NCBI RefSeq assembly: GCF_000703165.1
Contig: NZ_JNLQ01000002.1
Location: 1,488,001 to 1,552,000 of the forward strand
From: Butyrivibrio sp. AE3004
Lineage (GTDB): Bacteria; Bacillota; Clostridia; Lachnospirales; Lachnospiraceae
Reading direction: 5' to 3'
DNA length: 64,000 bases
Shown: positions 7,784-17,110 of the stretch, piece by piece
Layout of the letters: each line of letters opens with the position of its first letter
Position numbering within the stretch: the stretch's first letter is position 1
Notes under the pieces: generated by a model
Seen by the model: the letters and a program-made list of their open reading frames with translations, nothing else
Databases searched by the model: none
What the model was told of the DNA's origin: nothing
Translations under genes and position numbers: made by a program

Positions 7784-9574
7784 ATGGCTAGGAATACATA
7801 TAAGCAGGATGAAATATTAGAAGAACCTTTTGATATAAAGCATTTATTAAGAGCTTCTGAGTATATAAAGAAGCATCTGTTAAAAATGCTAATCGCCTTT
7901 TCTTTAAGTGGCATTGCCGGAATAACAGCACTCGTTAATCCGATAATAGTCAGGAAAGCACTGGATGCAGCTATACCGGAAAACAATAAGAATATGCTTT
8001 TTTATCTTGTATGCCTTTCTGTGTTTTTCTATGCATTAAGCATATTATTTTCAACAATAAGGTCTAAAATAATGGTCAGTGTCAGTCAGGATATTATCTA
8101 TCAGATAAGACACGATCTTTATGAGCATTTGCAGGCGCTTCCTTTTCAGTATTATGATGACAGACCGCACGGAAAGATTCTGGTAAGGGTCGTAAACTAT
8201 GTAAATTCTGTTTCAGATATGCTTAGTAACGGATTGATTAACGTAGTGCTTGAAATACTTAATCTTATTTTTATAGTCATATTCATGTTTGCCGTAGATG
8301 TTCAGCTAAGCCTTGTAGTGCTTGGCGGTGTGCCGATTCTAATGATATTTATGTTCTGGATAAAAGAAAAGCAAAGAAAAGCATGGCAGATGGTTTCAAA
8401 TAAGAATTCAAATCTGAATGCATATCTGCAGGAGAATATCGTCGGAGCTCGTATTACTCAGATTTTTGCAAGAGAAGATGAAAACGCAAAAATTTTCAAA
8501 GAACTTTCGGGAGACTGCAGAAAAACCTGGATGAAAGCAATCTTTTACAGTACTTTAGTATGGCCCGGAATTGATACAATTTCCGTATTTGTAAGAGCTG
8601 CGATATATTTCTTTGGACTTGTGATTTTTGCAGGAGGTAATCAGACACTTGGAACAATAGTAGCAATTTCCAGTTATGCTTCCAGATTCTGGCAGCCAAT
8701 AATGAACCTTGGAAATATTTTTAATGGTTTTATTAATAATATCGCATATCTTGAGCGTATTTTTGAAACGATGGATGAACCGGTAACAATTAATGATTCC
8801 GATGATGCAGTAAAAATGAAGCAGCTTAAAGGAAAAGTAGAATTTGAAAACGTCTCATTTTCCTACGAAAAGGGTGAGGAAGTATTACATAATGTTTCTT
8901 TCTCTGTTGAGCCCGGTGAAAGCGTGGCACTTGTGGGACCTACAGGAGCAGGAAAGAGTACTATCGTAAGCCTTATTTCAAGATTTTATAATGTTGACAG
9001 CGGAAGAATTCTTATAGATGGTCAGGATATTTCTAAGGTAACACTGAAATCTCTCAGAGAACAGATGGGAATAATGCTTCAGGACAGCTTTATTTTTTCA
9101 GGTACCATAGAAGACAATATACGATACGGAAAACTGGACGCTACTTCAAAAGAAATAATAAAAGCTTCGGAAACGGTATGTGCCGATCCCTTTATCAGAA
9201 ATATGAGCAATGGTTACGATACAGAAGTTAAGGAGAGAGGTTCACTACTTTCACAGGGACAAAAACAGCTTATATCATTTGCAAGAACGCTGCTTTCAGA
9301 TCCTGCTATTCTTGTTTTGGATGAAGCTACTTCCAGTATTGATGTTCAGACTGAAAAAGATCTGCAGAAGGGCCTTAATGCTATGCTTTCCGGAAGAACA
9401 AGCTTTATTATTGCCCATAGGCTTTCAACAATTACAGGCTGCGACAAAATAATGTATATAAATAACGGTGGTATCACAGAGTGCGGAACTCATGAGGAAC
9501 TAATGGCTAAAAAAGGAGATTATTACCATCTTTATACTGCTCAGATCGAGGATATTGAGGGAAAAGCAGGATAA
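7784..9574 (+). CDS. Heterodimeric ABC exporter, catalytically competent partner subunit
   Basis: A 596-residue exporter half-transporter with an N-terminal membrane domain and C-terminal ATPase. Walker A is GPTGAGKS (385-392). The catalytic glutamate E514 in VLDEATSS and the switch histidine H545 in AHR are intact. The signature is altered to LSQGQ (S490-Q493). The altered signature here and the lost glutamate and histidine in the preceding subunit would lie in the same composite site. The pair therefore has one dead and one live ATPase site. The gene starts 2 bases after its partner, so expression is tightly coupled. No dedicated regulator gene is adjacent. Confidence 0.92.
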   Translation: MARNTYKQDEILEEPFDIKHLLRASEYIKKHLLKMLIAFSLSGIAGITALVNPIIVRKALDAAIPENNKNMLFYLVCLSVFFYALSILFSTIRSKIMVSVSQDIIYQIRHDLYEHLQALPFQYYDDRPHGKILVRVVNYVNSVSDMLSNGLINVVLEILNLIFIVIFMFAVDVQLSLVVLGGVPILMIFMFWIKEKQRKAWQMVSNKNSNLNAYLQENIVGARITQIFAREDENAKIFKELSGDCRKTWMKAIFYSTLVWPGIDTISVFVRAAIYFFGLVIFAGGNQTLGTIVAISSYASRFWQPIMNLGNIFNGFINNIAYLERIFETMDEPVTINDSDDAVKMKQLKGKVEFENVSFSYEKGEEVLHNVSFSVEPGESVALVGPTGAGKSTIVSLISRFYNVDSGRILIDGQDISKVTLKSLREQMGIMLQDSFIFSGTIEDNIRYGKLDATSKEIIKASETVCADPFIRNMSNGYDTEVKERGSLLSQGQKQLISFARTLLSDPAILVLDEATSSIDVQTEKDLQKGLNAMLSGRTSFIIAHRLSTITGCDKIMYINNGGITECGTHEELMAKKGDYYHLYTAQIEDIEGKAG

Positions 9575-9605
9575 AGTGAAAATACTTTAAAAAAAATATA
9601 AACTT

Positions 9606-9635
9606 TTTACATTTGTTTACTGAATAGTGTACAAT
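9606..9635 (+). promoter_or_regulatory. Predicted promoter of the partner-switching operon
   Basis: TTTACA at 9606-9611 is followed by TACAAT at 9630-9635 with an 18-base spacer, 45 bases before the STAS gene start. Confidence 0.5.
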
Positions 9636-9680
9636 ATACTATATTATTAAAAATAATAATTTTGTGAGGAGGTTTAATAG

Positions 9681-9980
9681 ATGTTAAACATTAAAAAAGA
9701 TTTACAGGATAAACAATTGGTAGTTGGCCTTGAAGGCAGACTTGATACAACTACGGCACCAACACTTGAGGAAGAACTGAAGTCAGCTCTTGCAGGTGTT
9801 GAGAATCTTGTATTTGATCTTTCCAGTCTGGAATATATTTCCAGTGCAGGTCTTCGTGTCCTTTTGTCTTCTCAGAAAACAATGAACAAGCAGGGCAAAA
9901 TGGTTGTTAAGAACGTTTCAGAGGAAGTTAATGAGATTTTTGAAGTAACAGGCTTTTCTGATATTCTTACGATAGAATGA
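9681..9980 (+). CDS. STAS-domain anti-sigma factor antagonist
   Basis: A 99-residue single STAS domain of the SpoIIAA/RsbV class. Such proteins free a sigma factor by binding its anti-sigma kinase when unphosphorylated. The phosphorylation segment reads EYISSAGLRVLL, and S55 aligns with the phosphoserine of SpoIIAA. AGGAGG precedes the ATG. The next two genes encode an anti-sigma kinase and a phosphatase, giving a full partner-switching set. No sigma factor gene is linked, so the output could be another protein or a distant sigma factor. Confidence 0.92.
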   Translation: MLNIKKDLQDKQLVVGLEGRLDTTTAPTLEEELKSALAGVENLVFDLSSLEYISSAGLRVLLSSQKTMNKQGKMVVKNVSEEVNEIFEVTGFSDILTIE

Positions 9981-10000
9981 TTTTTCATAGATAAATTACC

Positions 10001-10026
10001 AGCAGGATAACTATGTTTATCCTGCT
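10001..10026 (+). terminator. Intercistronic hairpin between the STAS and anti-sigma genes
   Basis: AGCAGGATAA (10001-10010) pairs perfectly with TTATCCTGCT (10017-10026) around a 6-base loop. Only a weak ATTTAAT follows, so it is either a leaky terminator or an RNA-stabilising stem. It could make the antagonist mRNA more abundant than the downstream kinase mRNA. Confidence 0.6.
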
Positions 10027-10121
10027 ATTTAATATGAAAAAATGTGATTTTTGACCATAAAAATATATTCTTCCAAATGAAACTGATACTTTAGAATTTG
10101 GTTAAGCTAAAGGGTAAGGAC

Positions 10122-10526
10122 ATGAAAGAACTTGTAGTTGATGCAACAATCGAAAATCTGACGCAGGTACTTGAGTTTATTGATACTGAGCTTGAAAATG
10201 CAGAATGCGATATGAAAAATCAGGTTAAGATTGATATGGCTGTCGAGGAATTATACGTTAATATTGCTCATTATGCCTATCATGATAAAATCGGGAAAGC
10301 GCAGATACTTTTCGATGTGGACAGTGATAATCGTGTAATTATTACGCTGATTGACAGTGGGGTGCACTACGATCCGCTTGCCAAGGACGATCCGGATATT
10401 TCTCTTTCAGCAGAGGAGAGAGAAATAGGTGGTTTAGGAATCTATATGGTTAAACAAAGTATGGATGAAGTTTTGTATGAATATACAGATGGGCAAAATA
10501 AGACCACGATCATAAAGAATCTGTAA
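10122..10526 (+). CDS. Anti-sigma regulatory factor, RsbW/SpoIIAB-type serine kinase
   Basis: A 134-residue GHKL ATPase of the HATPase_c_2 class. The N box is AVEELYVNIAHYAY, the G1 box is IDSGVHYDPL, and the G2 region is GGLGIYMVKQSMDEV. These proteins bind a sigma factor or other target and phosphorylate the STAS antagonist. The frame extends to a TTG at 10098. The ATG at 10122 is preferred because AAAGGGTAAGGA sits just upstream and the protein then starts MKELVVDATIENL as in relatives. The phosphatase gene follows after 19 bases. Confidence 0.9.
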   Translation: MKELVVDATIENLTQVLEFIDTELENAECDMKNQVKIDMAVEELYVNIAHYAYHDKIGKAQILFDVDSDNRVIITLIDSGVHYDPLAKDDPDISLSAEEREIGGLGIYMVKQSMDEVLYEYTDGQNKTTIIKNL

Positions 10527-10545
10527 TTTACCGGATGGATTTAAA

Positions 10546-12084
10546 ATGGATTTTATTTCTAAAAAGCAAAAACAAAGGGCTATTTTGGCCTCAATTATTT
10601 ATCTGGTTCTTTTATTATTGAGCGTTCAATTTGTCTTTGTAAGGGGACTTTCAGATCTCAAACCTGTATATATTTTTAATATAAGCGGTGATATTTTTGG
10701 CATGTTTATGGGGTATATACTCTACATATGCTGTCTTATAGATGTCCAAAAAACAGGTAATGATCTTAAGTGGTTTTTATATCTTTTAAATGCTGCATAT
10801 TTCGGTGTTTTTACTGATTCGGTTGCCTGGCTTGTTGATGGTGTTCGGGAGCTTTCGTACATAAATTTTGCAGATAATCTGTTGTACTATTTGTGTGCTC
10901 CTTTAGAGGTTTTCTTTTTTTGGAAATACACAAAGAACTTTCTTGATATTGATAAGAAAACCATAAAACTGATTGATGGTTTTCAATTTTATGGTTGTTT
11001 AGTATCCATTCTTTTAAGCGTATCAAATGTTTTTACAAAATTTTATTTTTATGTTGACCAGGAAGGCTTCTACCACAGGACTGATTACTATCTTATTTCA
11101 TTGATTTATGTTTCCTTTTCAATAATTTGTACACTGACTGTGATCGTATTGGAGAGAAAAAAACTTCAGAGTTATCAGATTGTAACACTATTTATGTATG
11201 TTCTTGGCCCTACAATAGTATCAATTATTACAGTAAGAATTTACGGACTTTCTATAATCAATGGTGTCATAATGCTTTTTCTGCTTCTTATGTACTGCAT
11301 ACTTAATGTTGTGCAGGGAAGGGAAAAAGCTATTGCGGACAGGGACCTTGCATTAGCTTCCGGAATACAGGAGCATATTTTGCCAAGACTCTTTCCGCCT
11401 TTTCCGGAAAGAATTGAATTTGATTTATATGCATCCATGACTCCGGCAAAGGAAGTTGGCGGCGATTTTTACGATTTTTTTATGATAGATCAGGATCACC
11501 TGGCTATTGTTATAGCGGATGTTTCCGGTAAAGGAGTTCCGGCTGCTCTTTTTATGATGGTAGCAAGAGCAATTATAAAGAATCAGACATTGTATTCAAG
11601 GAAAATGAATCCCAGTACCATTCTTTCAAAGGTTAATAATCAACTTTGCGAAGGAAATGACCTTGAACTTTTTGTCACAGCATGGCTTGGGATTCTAACT
11701 GTTTCGGAAGGAAGGCTTCGGTACGCAAATGCAGGTCACGAATATCCATGTCTAAAGAAAAACAACGGGTCCTTTGAAATAGTCAAAGAGAAACATTCAC
11801 CTCCGCTTGCTGCAATGGAAGGGCTTGTTTTTAGGGGCGGTGAAATTTATTTGGATAAAGGAGATACATTATACATCTATACAGATGGTGTTACTGAAGC
11901 AACAAATTCAAAAAATGATCTGTTTGGTACAGACAGAATGCTAAGTGCACTTAATGAAAATATGGAGGCATCGCCTGCTGAACTTGATAAAAAAGTAAGA
12001 GAACGTATATATCAGTTTGTAAAAGATGCACCGCAATTTGATGATATAACTATGCTTTGTCTTAAATTTAACGGAAGTAATTAA
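10546..12084 (+). CDS. Membrane-bound SpoIIE/RsbU-type PP2C serine phosphatase
   Basis: A 512-residue protein with about seven predicted membrane helices in residues 10-255, a short linker helix (REKAIADRDLALASGIQEHILP) and a PPM/SpoIIE phosphatase domain to the C-terminus. Metal-binding motifs are visible: KEVGGDFYDFF, IADVSGKGVPAALFM, TDGVTEATNS and PQFDDITML. The enzyme would dephosphorylate the STAS protein encoded two genes upstream and so switch on the pathway. The membrane part resembles 7TM sensor modules, suggesting a response to an envelope or external signal. The signal is unknown. Confidence 0.9.
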   Translation: MDFISKKQKQRAILASIIYLVLLLLSVQFVFVRGLSDLKPVYIFNISGDIFGMFMGYILYICCLIDVQKTGNDLKWFLYLLNAAYFGVFTDSVAWLVDGVRELSYINFADNLLYYLCAPLEVFFFWKYTKNFLDIDKKTIKLIDGFQFYGCLVSILLSVSNVFTKFYFYVDQEGFYHRTDYYLISLIYVSFSIICTLTVIVLERKKLQSYQIVTLFMYVLGPTIVSIITVRIYGLSIINGVIMLFLLLMYCILNVVQGREKAIADRDLALASGIQEHILPRLFPPFPERIEFDLYASMTPAKEVGGDFYDFFMIDQDHLAIVIADVSGKGVPAALFMMVARAIIKNQTLYSRKMNPSTILSKVNNQLCEGNDLELFVTAWLGILTVSEGRLRYANAGHEYPCLKKNNGSFEIVKEKHSPPLAAMEGLVFRGGEIYLDKGDTLYIYTDGVTEATNSKNDLFGTDRMLSALNENMEASPAELDKKVRERIYQFVKDAPQFDDITMLCLKFNGSN

Positions 12085-12128
12085 TTTGTAACACAATATT
12101 TTAATATAATACTTATGAGGAGAGGAAT

Positions 12129-12818
12129 ATGAGCAAAAAGTATAAAGAAATTGAGGGTGAACCGATAGTAACATCACAGAAGCTTGTTATCAATTGCAAA
12201 GATAACGTTATGAAAGCTGATTTTGAAAAAGCTTCGGATTTTCTGAAAGAGTGTAACCTTAAGCATAAAGATAATTTGCAGATGGAGCTGTTGTTTGAAG
12301 AAACAGCTTTGATGCTCGGACAGATCACAAAGGATTTTTCAGCCTTGTTATGGTTTGAGAAATTTGAGAATTACTGTTGTCTTAAGCTGACGGCAAAAAC
12401 TGAAATGAATTATGAAAAGAAAGAAGAACTTATTTCTGTTTCTTCTTCAAAACAAAACGCCCTGGCAAAAGGCTTCATGGGTAAAATTGCAGATATAATT
12501 GAAACCGGATTGATGGATTTTGACTATGTTGCAAGACTTCAACAGGAATATGGCGGTACAAATGTAGGATTCGGAAGCATGGGAATATATGATGGCTTTG
12601 ACGGAGTAGGAAATCTTAGTGCTGCATGGTACCTTTCTGATTATAAAGACTCACTTAATGAGGAAATTGAAGATCCTTCGCCTGAAAATGATGCAAACTT
12701 AAAAGCATGGGACGAGCTCGAAAAGTCTATTGTTGCAAGTATAGCAGAGGATGTAATTGTCGGTACCAAGAGTGATGTTATTGAAATGACTATAGTTAAA
12801 GCTCTTAAAAATGTCTGA
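12129..12818 (+). CDS. Uncharacterised protein, possibly a degenerate GHKL-like domain
   Basis: I do not recognise this 229-residue soluble protein as a named family. Its first ~110 residues resemble the layout of the anti-sigma kinase upstream: a strand, a helix (FEKASDFLKECNL), then an N-box-like helix LLFEETALMLGQ. No G1 (DxGxG) motif follows, so ATP binding is unlikely. The C-terminal half is glycine-rich (GGTNVGFGSMGIYDGFDGVG) and then acidic. It lies 44 bases after the phosphatase with GGAGAGGAA before its ATG, so it probably belongs to the partner-switching unit. A non-catalytic binding partner is one possibility. Confidence 0.6.
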   Translation: MSKKYKEIEGEPIVTSQKLVINCKDNVMKADFEKASDFLKECNLKHKDNLQMELLFEETALMLGQITKDFSALLWFEKFENYCCLKLTAKTEMNYEKKEELISVSSSKQNALAKGFMGKIADIIETGLMDFDYVARLQQEYGGTNVGFGSMGIYDGFDGVGNLSAAWYLSDYKDSLNEEIEDPSPENDANLKAWDELEKSIVASIAEDVIVGTKSDVIEMTIVKALKNV

Positions 12819-12826
12819 TTACTGAT

Positions 12827-13339
12827 ATGAAGAATAATATTTCTGCCACCGGCAAAATTGCATTACTTGGATTATTGCTTTCTTATGCGATGTTACTTTC
12901 GTATATTGAAACATTGATTCCTTTTTTTGGAGGAGTACCGGGCATGAAGCTTGGTCTCCCCAACATGGTAATAGTACTTATTATTTTTTCTTACGGAGAA
13001 TATGAAGGTATTCTCATAAATGTTTTACGAATTGTTCTCTCAGGCTTTTTGTTTGGCAGCCTGTTTGGAATTTTATTTTCCGTAACAGGTGCTGCAATAA
13101 GCTTTATTGTAATGGTAGTTATAAAAAAACTTGACCTTTTTGATATAAAAGGCGTAAGCATTTGCGGGGGGCTTGCTCATAATATGGGACAGCTCCTTGT
13201 TGCGGCTTTTATAGTAAAAACATCAGGAATCTTTTATTACATTCCCTTACTTATGTTATCCGGGGCGCTTACGGGTTTTTTAAACGGTTTCATTGCCGGG
13301 ATGATGCTTAAGTATGGGGAAAATGCGAAGCTGCTGTAA
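12827..13339 (+). CDS. Gx transporter family protein (HepI-type membrane protein)
   Basis: A 170-residue protein with five or six hydrophobic helices. It fits the Gx transporter/heptaprenyl diphosphate synthase component I-like family, with IPFFGGVPGMKLGLPNM and the alanine/glycine-rich membrane core typical of ECF-like S components. Family members are found beside NusG_II and FMN-binding genes. Here the NusG_II protein is encoded about 7 kb upstream. The start is 8 bases after the previous stop and no strong ribosome site is visible, so translational coupling is likely. The substrate is unknown. Confidence 0.75.
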   Translation: MKNNISATGKIALLGLLLSYAMLLSYIETLIPFFGGVPGMKLGLPNMVIVLIIFSYGEYEGILINVLRIVLSGFLFGSLFGILFSVTGAAISFIVMVVIKKLDLFDIKGVSICGGLAHNMGQLLVAAFIVKTSGIFYYIPLLMLSGALTGFLNGFIAGMMLKYGENAKLL

Positions 13340-13359
13340 ACTCATTTGAGGTATTTTAG

Positions 13360-16300
13360 GTGAAAAAGAACAAACACGCAGCGGGCATTATTATCTTTGT
13401 TCTTATTACACTGATTATTGTTACAAGCATCAATTTTTTTCTGGTTTTCAGGACTACTGCCGATGAAACAATAAGTTCAGGAAAGTATCAGCTTGAGAGT
13501 ATTGGAGCTGAACTTGAAAACGGGATAAATAATGCTAAAAATTTAACAGCACAGTATGCAATTAAGGCACAGCCACTTGTAAATGATAGAAGTGCTTTGG
13601 AAGCATTTATCTATGAATCCAAGGACAAAATCATTAAGGAAACGGATGGTGTGGGCTTTAATGTTTATGTTGCTGGATATGACTGGCATATTATTCCGGA
13701 TCTTGAGCTTGAGGATTATGACCAGACTGAGCGAACATGGTTTAAAGGTGCTATAAAAAATAACGGTAATACTTATGTATGCGCACCCTATATTGATGCG
13801 GTTACAGGTGCTATTTGCTACACGGTTTCCGTTTCCCTCGAAAATAATAATGACGTATTTGCTATTGATTACACTCTTTCACATATTCAAAATGAAATTC
13901 AGAAGATATCCATTTCAGACAATAACACCTCTGTAATTGTAACTGAAGATGGTATTATTGCGGGCTGCAGTGACCAACAATATGTTGGTGCAAACCTTTT
14001 AGATGTATATCCTGACTATATTGGTATTTTCAATCTTGCTAAGACATCAAATGAAACAGTTTCTACCAAACTTCCTCAAGGTCTTTTTCATGAAAACCTG
14101 TTTGCGACCGGTACGAATTCCGGATGGTACCTAATTGTTAGTATTAATGACTGGGAATTATACCATGATTCATATTTATGGCTATTCCTTGGCATGAGTC
14201 TGAATATAATCATATTCTTTATAATTTTCATTCTATATTTCATTACAAGAAAAAATGAAGAAAAAGCACAGGAAGCTTTGGAGTCAAAGGATGACTTTTT
14301 GAAGGCTGTTACAGGTGACTTAAAAGCTCCTTTGAACCAGATTCTTAGCAATACCGATTCAAGAGCATTTGATGAAGATAAAAATTATGAAGCGAGATTT
14401 CAGAGTATTCAGGATGCAACAAAACAGCTTTCCGAAAGTATTCAGCAGATAATAAGCTACTCGAATTATGTAAAGAGTGAAAATCGCAAAAAGAACAGAA
14501 AAGATGCCAGCAGAATTACAAAAGTAAGCAGTAAATACAGAATAATTATCATTGGATTAATGAGTTTTTCAATGCTTGTCAGCGTGGCTTCCATAAGCTG
14601 GATGACTACCAGATGGTGTGATGCTAGAATGCAGCAGATGGTCGGTTATTATGAAAGCCAGGTAACAGAGTGGACAACTTCTCAAAAAACTATACTTGAT
14701 ATGTTTTGCGTTAATATTTCAACAAAGCCGGAAATACTTAATGATTCACAGGAAATAATTGATTATCTCGACAGAATTACTGAGTGTTATAATCAGATAT
14801 CCGCATCATATATAGCAAATAAGGATTTTGAACAGGTAGTATATATGAATACCGGATGGAGACCTGAGTCGGGCTTCAAAGTAGAAGACAGACAATGGTA
14901 TATGGATACTATTAATTCTGAAGACGGCTTTAATATTTCTACACCCTATATTGATGCCCAGACAGGTAATTACTGTATAACTTTTTCGGAGAGAGTATAT
15001 GATAATAAAACCGGAGAGTTTCTGGGCGTATTTGGTATTGATTTTTATATTGATAAATTGGTCGAAATACTTGGAAGCTCCTATTCCGAAAACAGCTATG
15101 CTTTTCTCACCGATTCAAGAGGAACTATTATAAATCATCCACACGGTACTTATCAGATGACCGGCAAAAAATCGACTAATATTGCAAATCTTCCTTATCA
15201 CAAAGCAGGGGACGATGAGGGAAAGGTAATCGTATTTACTGATTATGACGGTGTTCTGAAGGTTCTTATAGCAAAAAAAACCAAGGTGGCAGATTTTACG
15301 GTTTTTGTAGCATTTAACTTCTTTACAATTTATGGAAGAACAATTCTATATGGTACCATTGCATTTTTATCCTCAATCATTTGCATATTAGTAATATATC
15401 ATTTGCTTGGAAGTCTTATAAAATGGCAGGAAGAAATGAATAACAAGCTTCAGGACTCAGCTGATGCTGCAATAGCTGCAGGAAAAGCAAAAAGTGATTT
15501 CCTTGCTATGATGTCCCATGAAATAAGGACTCCCATAAATGCCATAATCGGAATGAATGAAATGATATTAAGGGAGAATAAAAGAGATGATATAAAAGGA
15601 TACGCCAATAATATTCAAAGTGCTTCAAAAACACTGCTTTCACTTATAAACAGCATTCTTGATTTTTCAAAGATTGAAGAAGGAAAACTTGAAATAATAT
15701 GTGTTGAATATGAAACAATCCCTTTGCTTGTTGATATTATTAATATGATTTCGGCGCGTATAAAGAAAACGGATCTTGAATTTAAACTGAATATAGATCC
15801 GCATCTGCCAAGAGGAATGTTTGGCGATGACTTCAGAATTAAGCAGATTATATTAAATCTACTTACTAACGCAGTTAAATATACGGAAAAAGGCTGTGTG
15901 ACACTCTCAATTGAAGGAACACCTATTGATAAAAAATATGTTGAAATAGATGTACGTGTCTCTGATACGGGTATCGGTATTAAAGATACTGATATAAACA
16001 AACTGAACGCTTCTTTCCAGAGATTCGATCAAAAAAGAAACCGGAATATAGAAGGAACAGGACTTGGAATTGCAATTGTTACAAGTCTTCTTGAAATGAT
16101 GGGCAGCACTCTTTTAGTAAAGAGTGTATATGGCGAAGGATCTGAATTTTCTTTTGTTTTAAAACAAAAGGTTACAGATTGGTGTGATATTGGCGAGATA
16201 AATGAAGAAACACTTATAACCAATACGGAAGATCACAATGAAAGATTTCTTGTTGCAGAGCATGCCGATATTTTGGTTGTTGATGATAATGACATGAATT

Positions 16301-17085
16301 TATCTGTAATGAAGAGCCTTTTGAAGCGAAATAAAATAGATCCTGATTTTGCATCAAGCGGTGCAAAGTGTATAGAATATGTAAGCTTCAAGCACTACGA
16401 TATTATTTTCCTTGATCATATGATGCCTGAGATGGATGGTATTGAGACACTTCAAAATCTTAAGAAGCAAAATCTTTTAAAGAATGATACAACGGTAATC
16501 GCACTTACGGCCAATGCAGTTGTGGGCGCAAAGGAAGAATATCTTTTGGCAGGTTTTAATGATTATCTTTCTAAACCTGTCGATACAGTTGCACTTGAGA
16601 AGACGCTTGCAAAATATCTGCCATCATTTAAATACAGCTATATAGATAAAGCGGCACAGACCAAAGATACTACTACTGAAAATGATTTACTTGTTTTTGA
16701 TAAAGAAGAAATATCAAAAACAGATAAATTGTACATAAATAAACTTAAGGATTTGCACTATATTGATACTGTATTTGCACTTTCGTTATGCGGAAGTGAA
16801 AGCGTTTATATCTCTGTTATCAGAATGTTTATGAGAACAGCGGATAACAATAAGAAAAAGCTTGCTGAATATATTGAGAATCATCAAAATAAGGAATTTG
16901 TCTTGGCTATTGAAAATACGAAAAATTCCGCAAGACTTATAGGCGCGATAGAACTTGGCAACCTGTCTAAAGAACTTGAAAAAAAGGCAAAAGAAAATAA
17001 TATAGAAGCAATTAGAGAAAAAACTGACTTAATCTTCGAATGGTATGATAGAATTATTACTGATTTTAATTTGATTTTTAAATAA
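13360..17085 (+). CDS. Hybrid sensor histidine kinase with duplicated Cache module, REC and degenerate Hpt
   Basis: A 1241-residue membrane kinase. Order: helix (7-30), extracellular Cache-like sensor (about 31-268), helix (270-298), a DHp-like segment (307-365), helix (about 388-410), second Cache-like sensor (412-645), helix (about 652-682), DHp with H720 in MMSHEIRTP, ATPase domain (N box LNLLTNAVKY, DTGIGI, GTGLGIAI), receiver with D1019 in FLDHMMPEMDG, and a C-terminal Hpt-like domain. The first DHp-like segment aligns with the second but has G319 where histidine belongs. In the Hpt, E1185 replaces histidine (ENTKNSARLIGA). The start is GTG, 8 bases after GAGG. The ligand and output are unknown; no separate regulator gene is adjacent. 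Confidence 0.9.
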   Translation: MKKNKHAAGIIIFVLITLIIVTSINFFLVFRTTADETISSGKYQLESIGAELENGINNAKNLTAQYAIKAQPLVNDRSALEAFIYESKDKIIKETDGVGFNVYVAGYDWHIIPDLELEDYDQTERTWFKGAIKNNGNTYVCAPYIDAVTGAICYTVSVSLENNNDVFAIDYTLSHIQNEIQKISISDNNTSVIVTEDGIIAGCSDQQYVGANLLDVYPDYIGIFNLAKTSNETVSTKLPQGLFHENLFATGTNSGWYLIVSINDWELYHDSYLWLFLGMSLNIIIFFIIFILYFITRKNEEKAQEALESKDDFLKAVTGDLKAPLNQILSNTDSRAFDEDKNYEARFQSIQDATKQLSESIQQIISYSNYVKSENRKKNRKDASRITKVSSKYRIIIIGLMSFSMLVSVASISWMTTRWCDARMQQMVGYYESQVTEWTTSQKTILDMFCVNISTKPEILNDSQEIIDYLDRITECYNQISASYIANKDFEQVVYMNTGWRPESGFKVEDRQWYMDTINSEDGFNISTPYIDAQTGNYCITFSERVYDNKTGEFLGVFGIDFYIDKLVEILGSSYSENSYAFLTDSRGTIINHPHGTYQMTGKKSTNIANLPYHKAGDDEGKVIVFTDYDGVLKVLIAKKTKVADFTVFVAFNFFTIYGRTILYGTIAFLSSIICILVIYHLLGSLIKWQEEMNNKLQDSADAAIAAGKAKSDFLAMMSHEIRTPINAIIGMNEMILRENKRDDIKGYANNIQSASKTLLSLINSILDFSKIEEGKLEIICVEYETIPLLVDIINMISARIKKTDLEFKLNIDPHLPRGMFGDDFRIKQIILNLLTNAVKYTEKGCVTLSIEGTPIDKKYVEIDVRVSDTGIGIKDTDINKLNASFQRFDQKRNRNIEGTGLGIAIVTSLLEMMGSTLLVKSVYGEGSEFSFVLKQKVTDWCDIGEINEETLITNTEDHNERFLVAEHADILVVDDNDMNLSVMKSLLKRNKIDPDFASSGAKCIEYVSFKHYDIIFLDHMMPEMDGIETLQNLKKQNLLKNDTTVIALTANAVVGAKEEYLLAGFNDYLSKPVDTVALEKTLAKYLPSFKYSYIDKAAQTKDTTTENDLLVFDKEEISKTDKLYINKLKDLHYIDTVFALSLCGSESVYISVIRMFMRTADNNKKKLAEYIENHQNKEFVLAIENTKNSARLIGAIELGNLSKELEKKAKENNIEAIREKTDLIFEWYDRIITDFNLIFK

Positions 17086-17110
17086 ACCGTGCGAAGGAAA
17101 TATTAAATAA

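Noticed and set aside
15615..16001. 128-codon minus-strand frame inside the hybrid kinase gene
   Set aside because: It is opposite the well-conserved DHp/ATPase coding region and has no recognisable domain.
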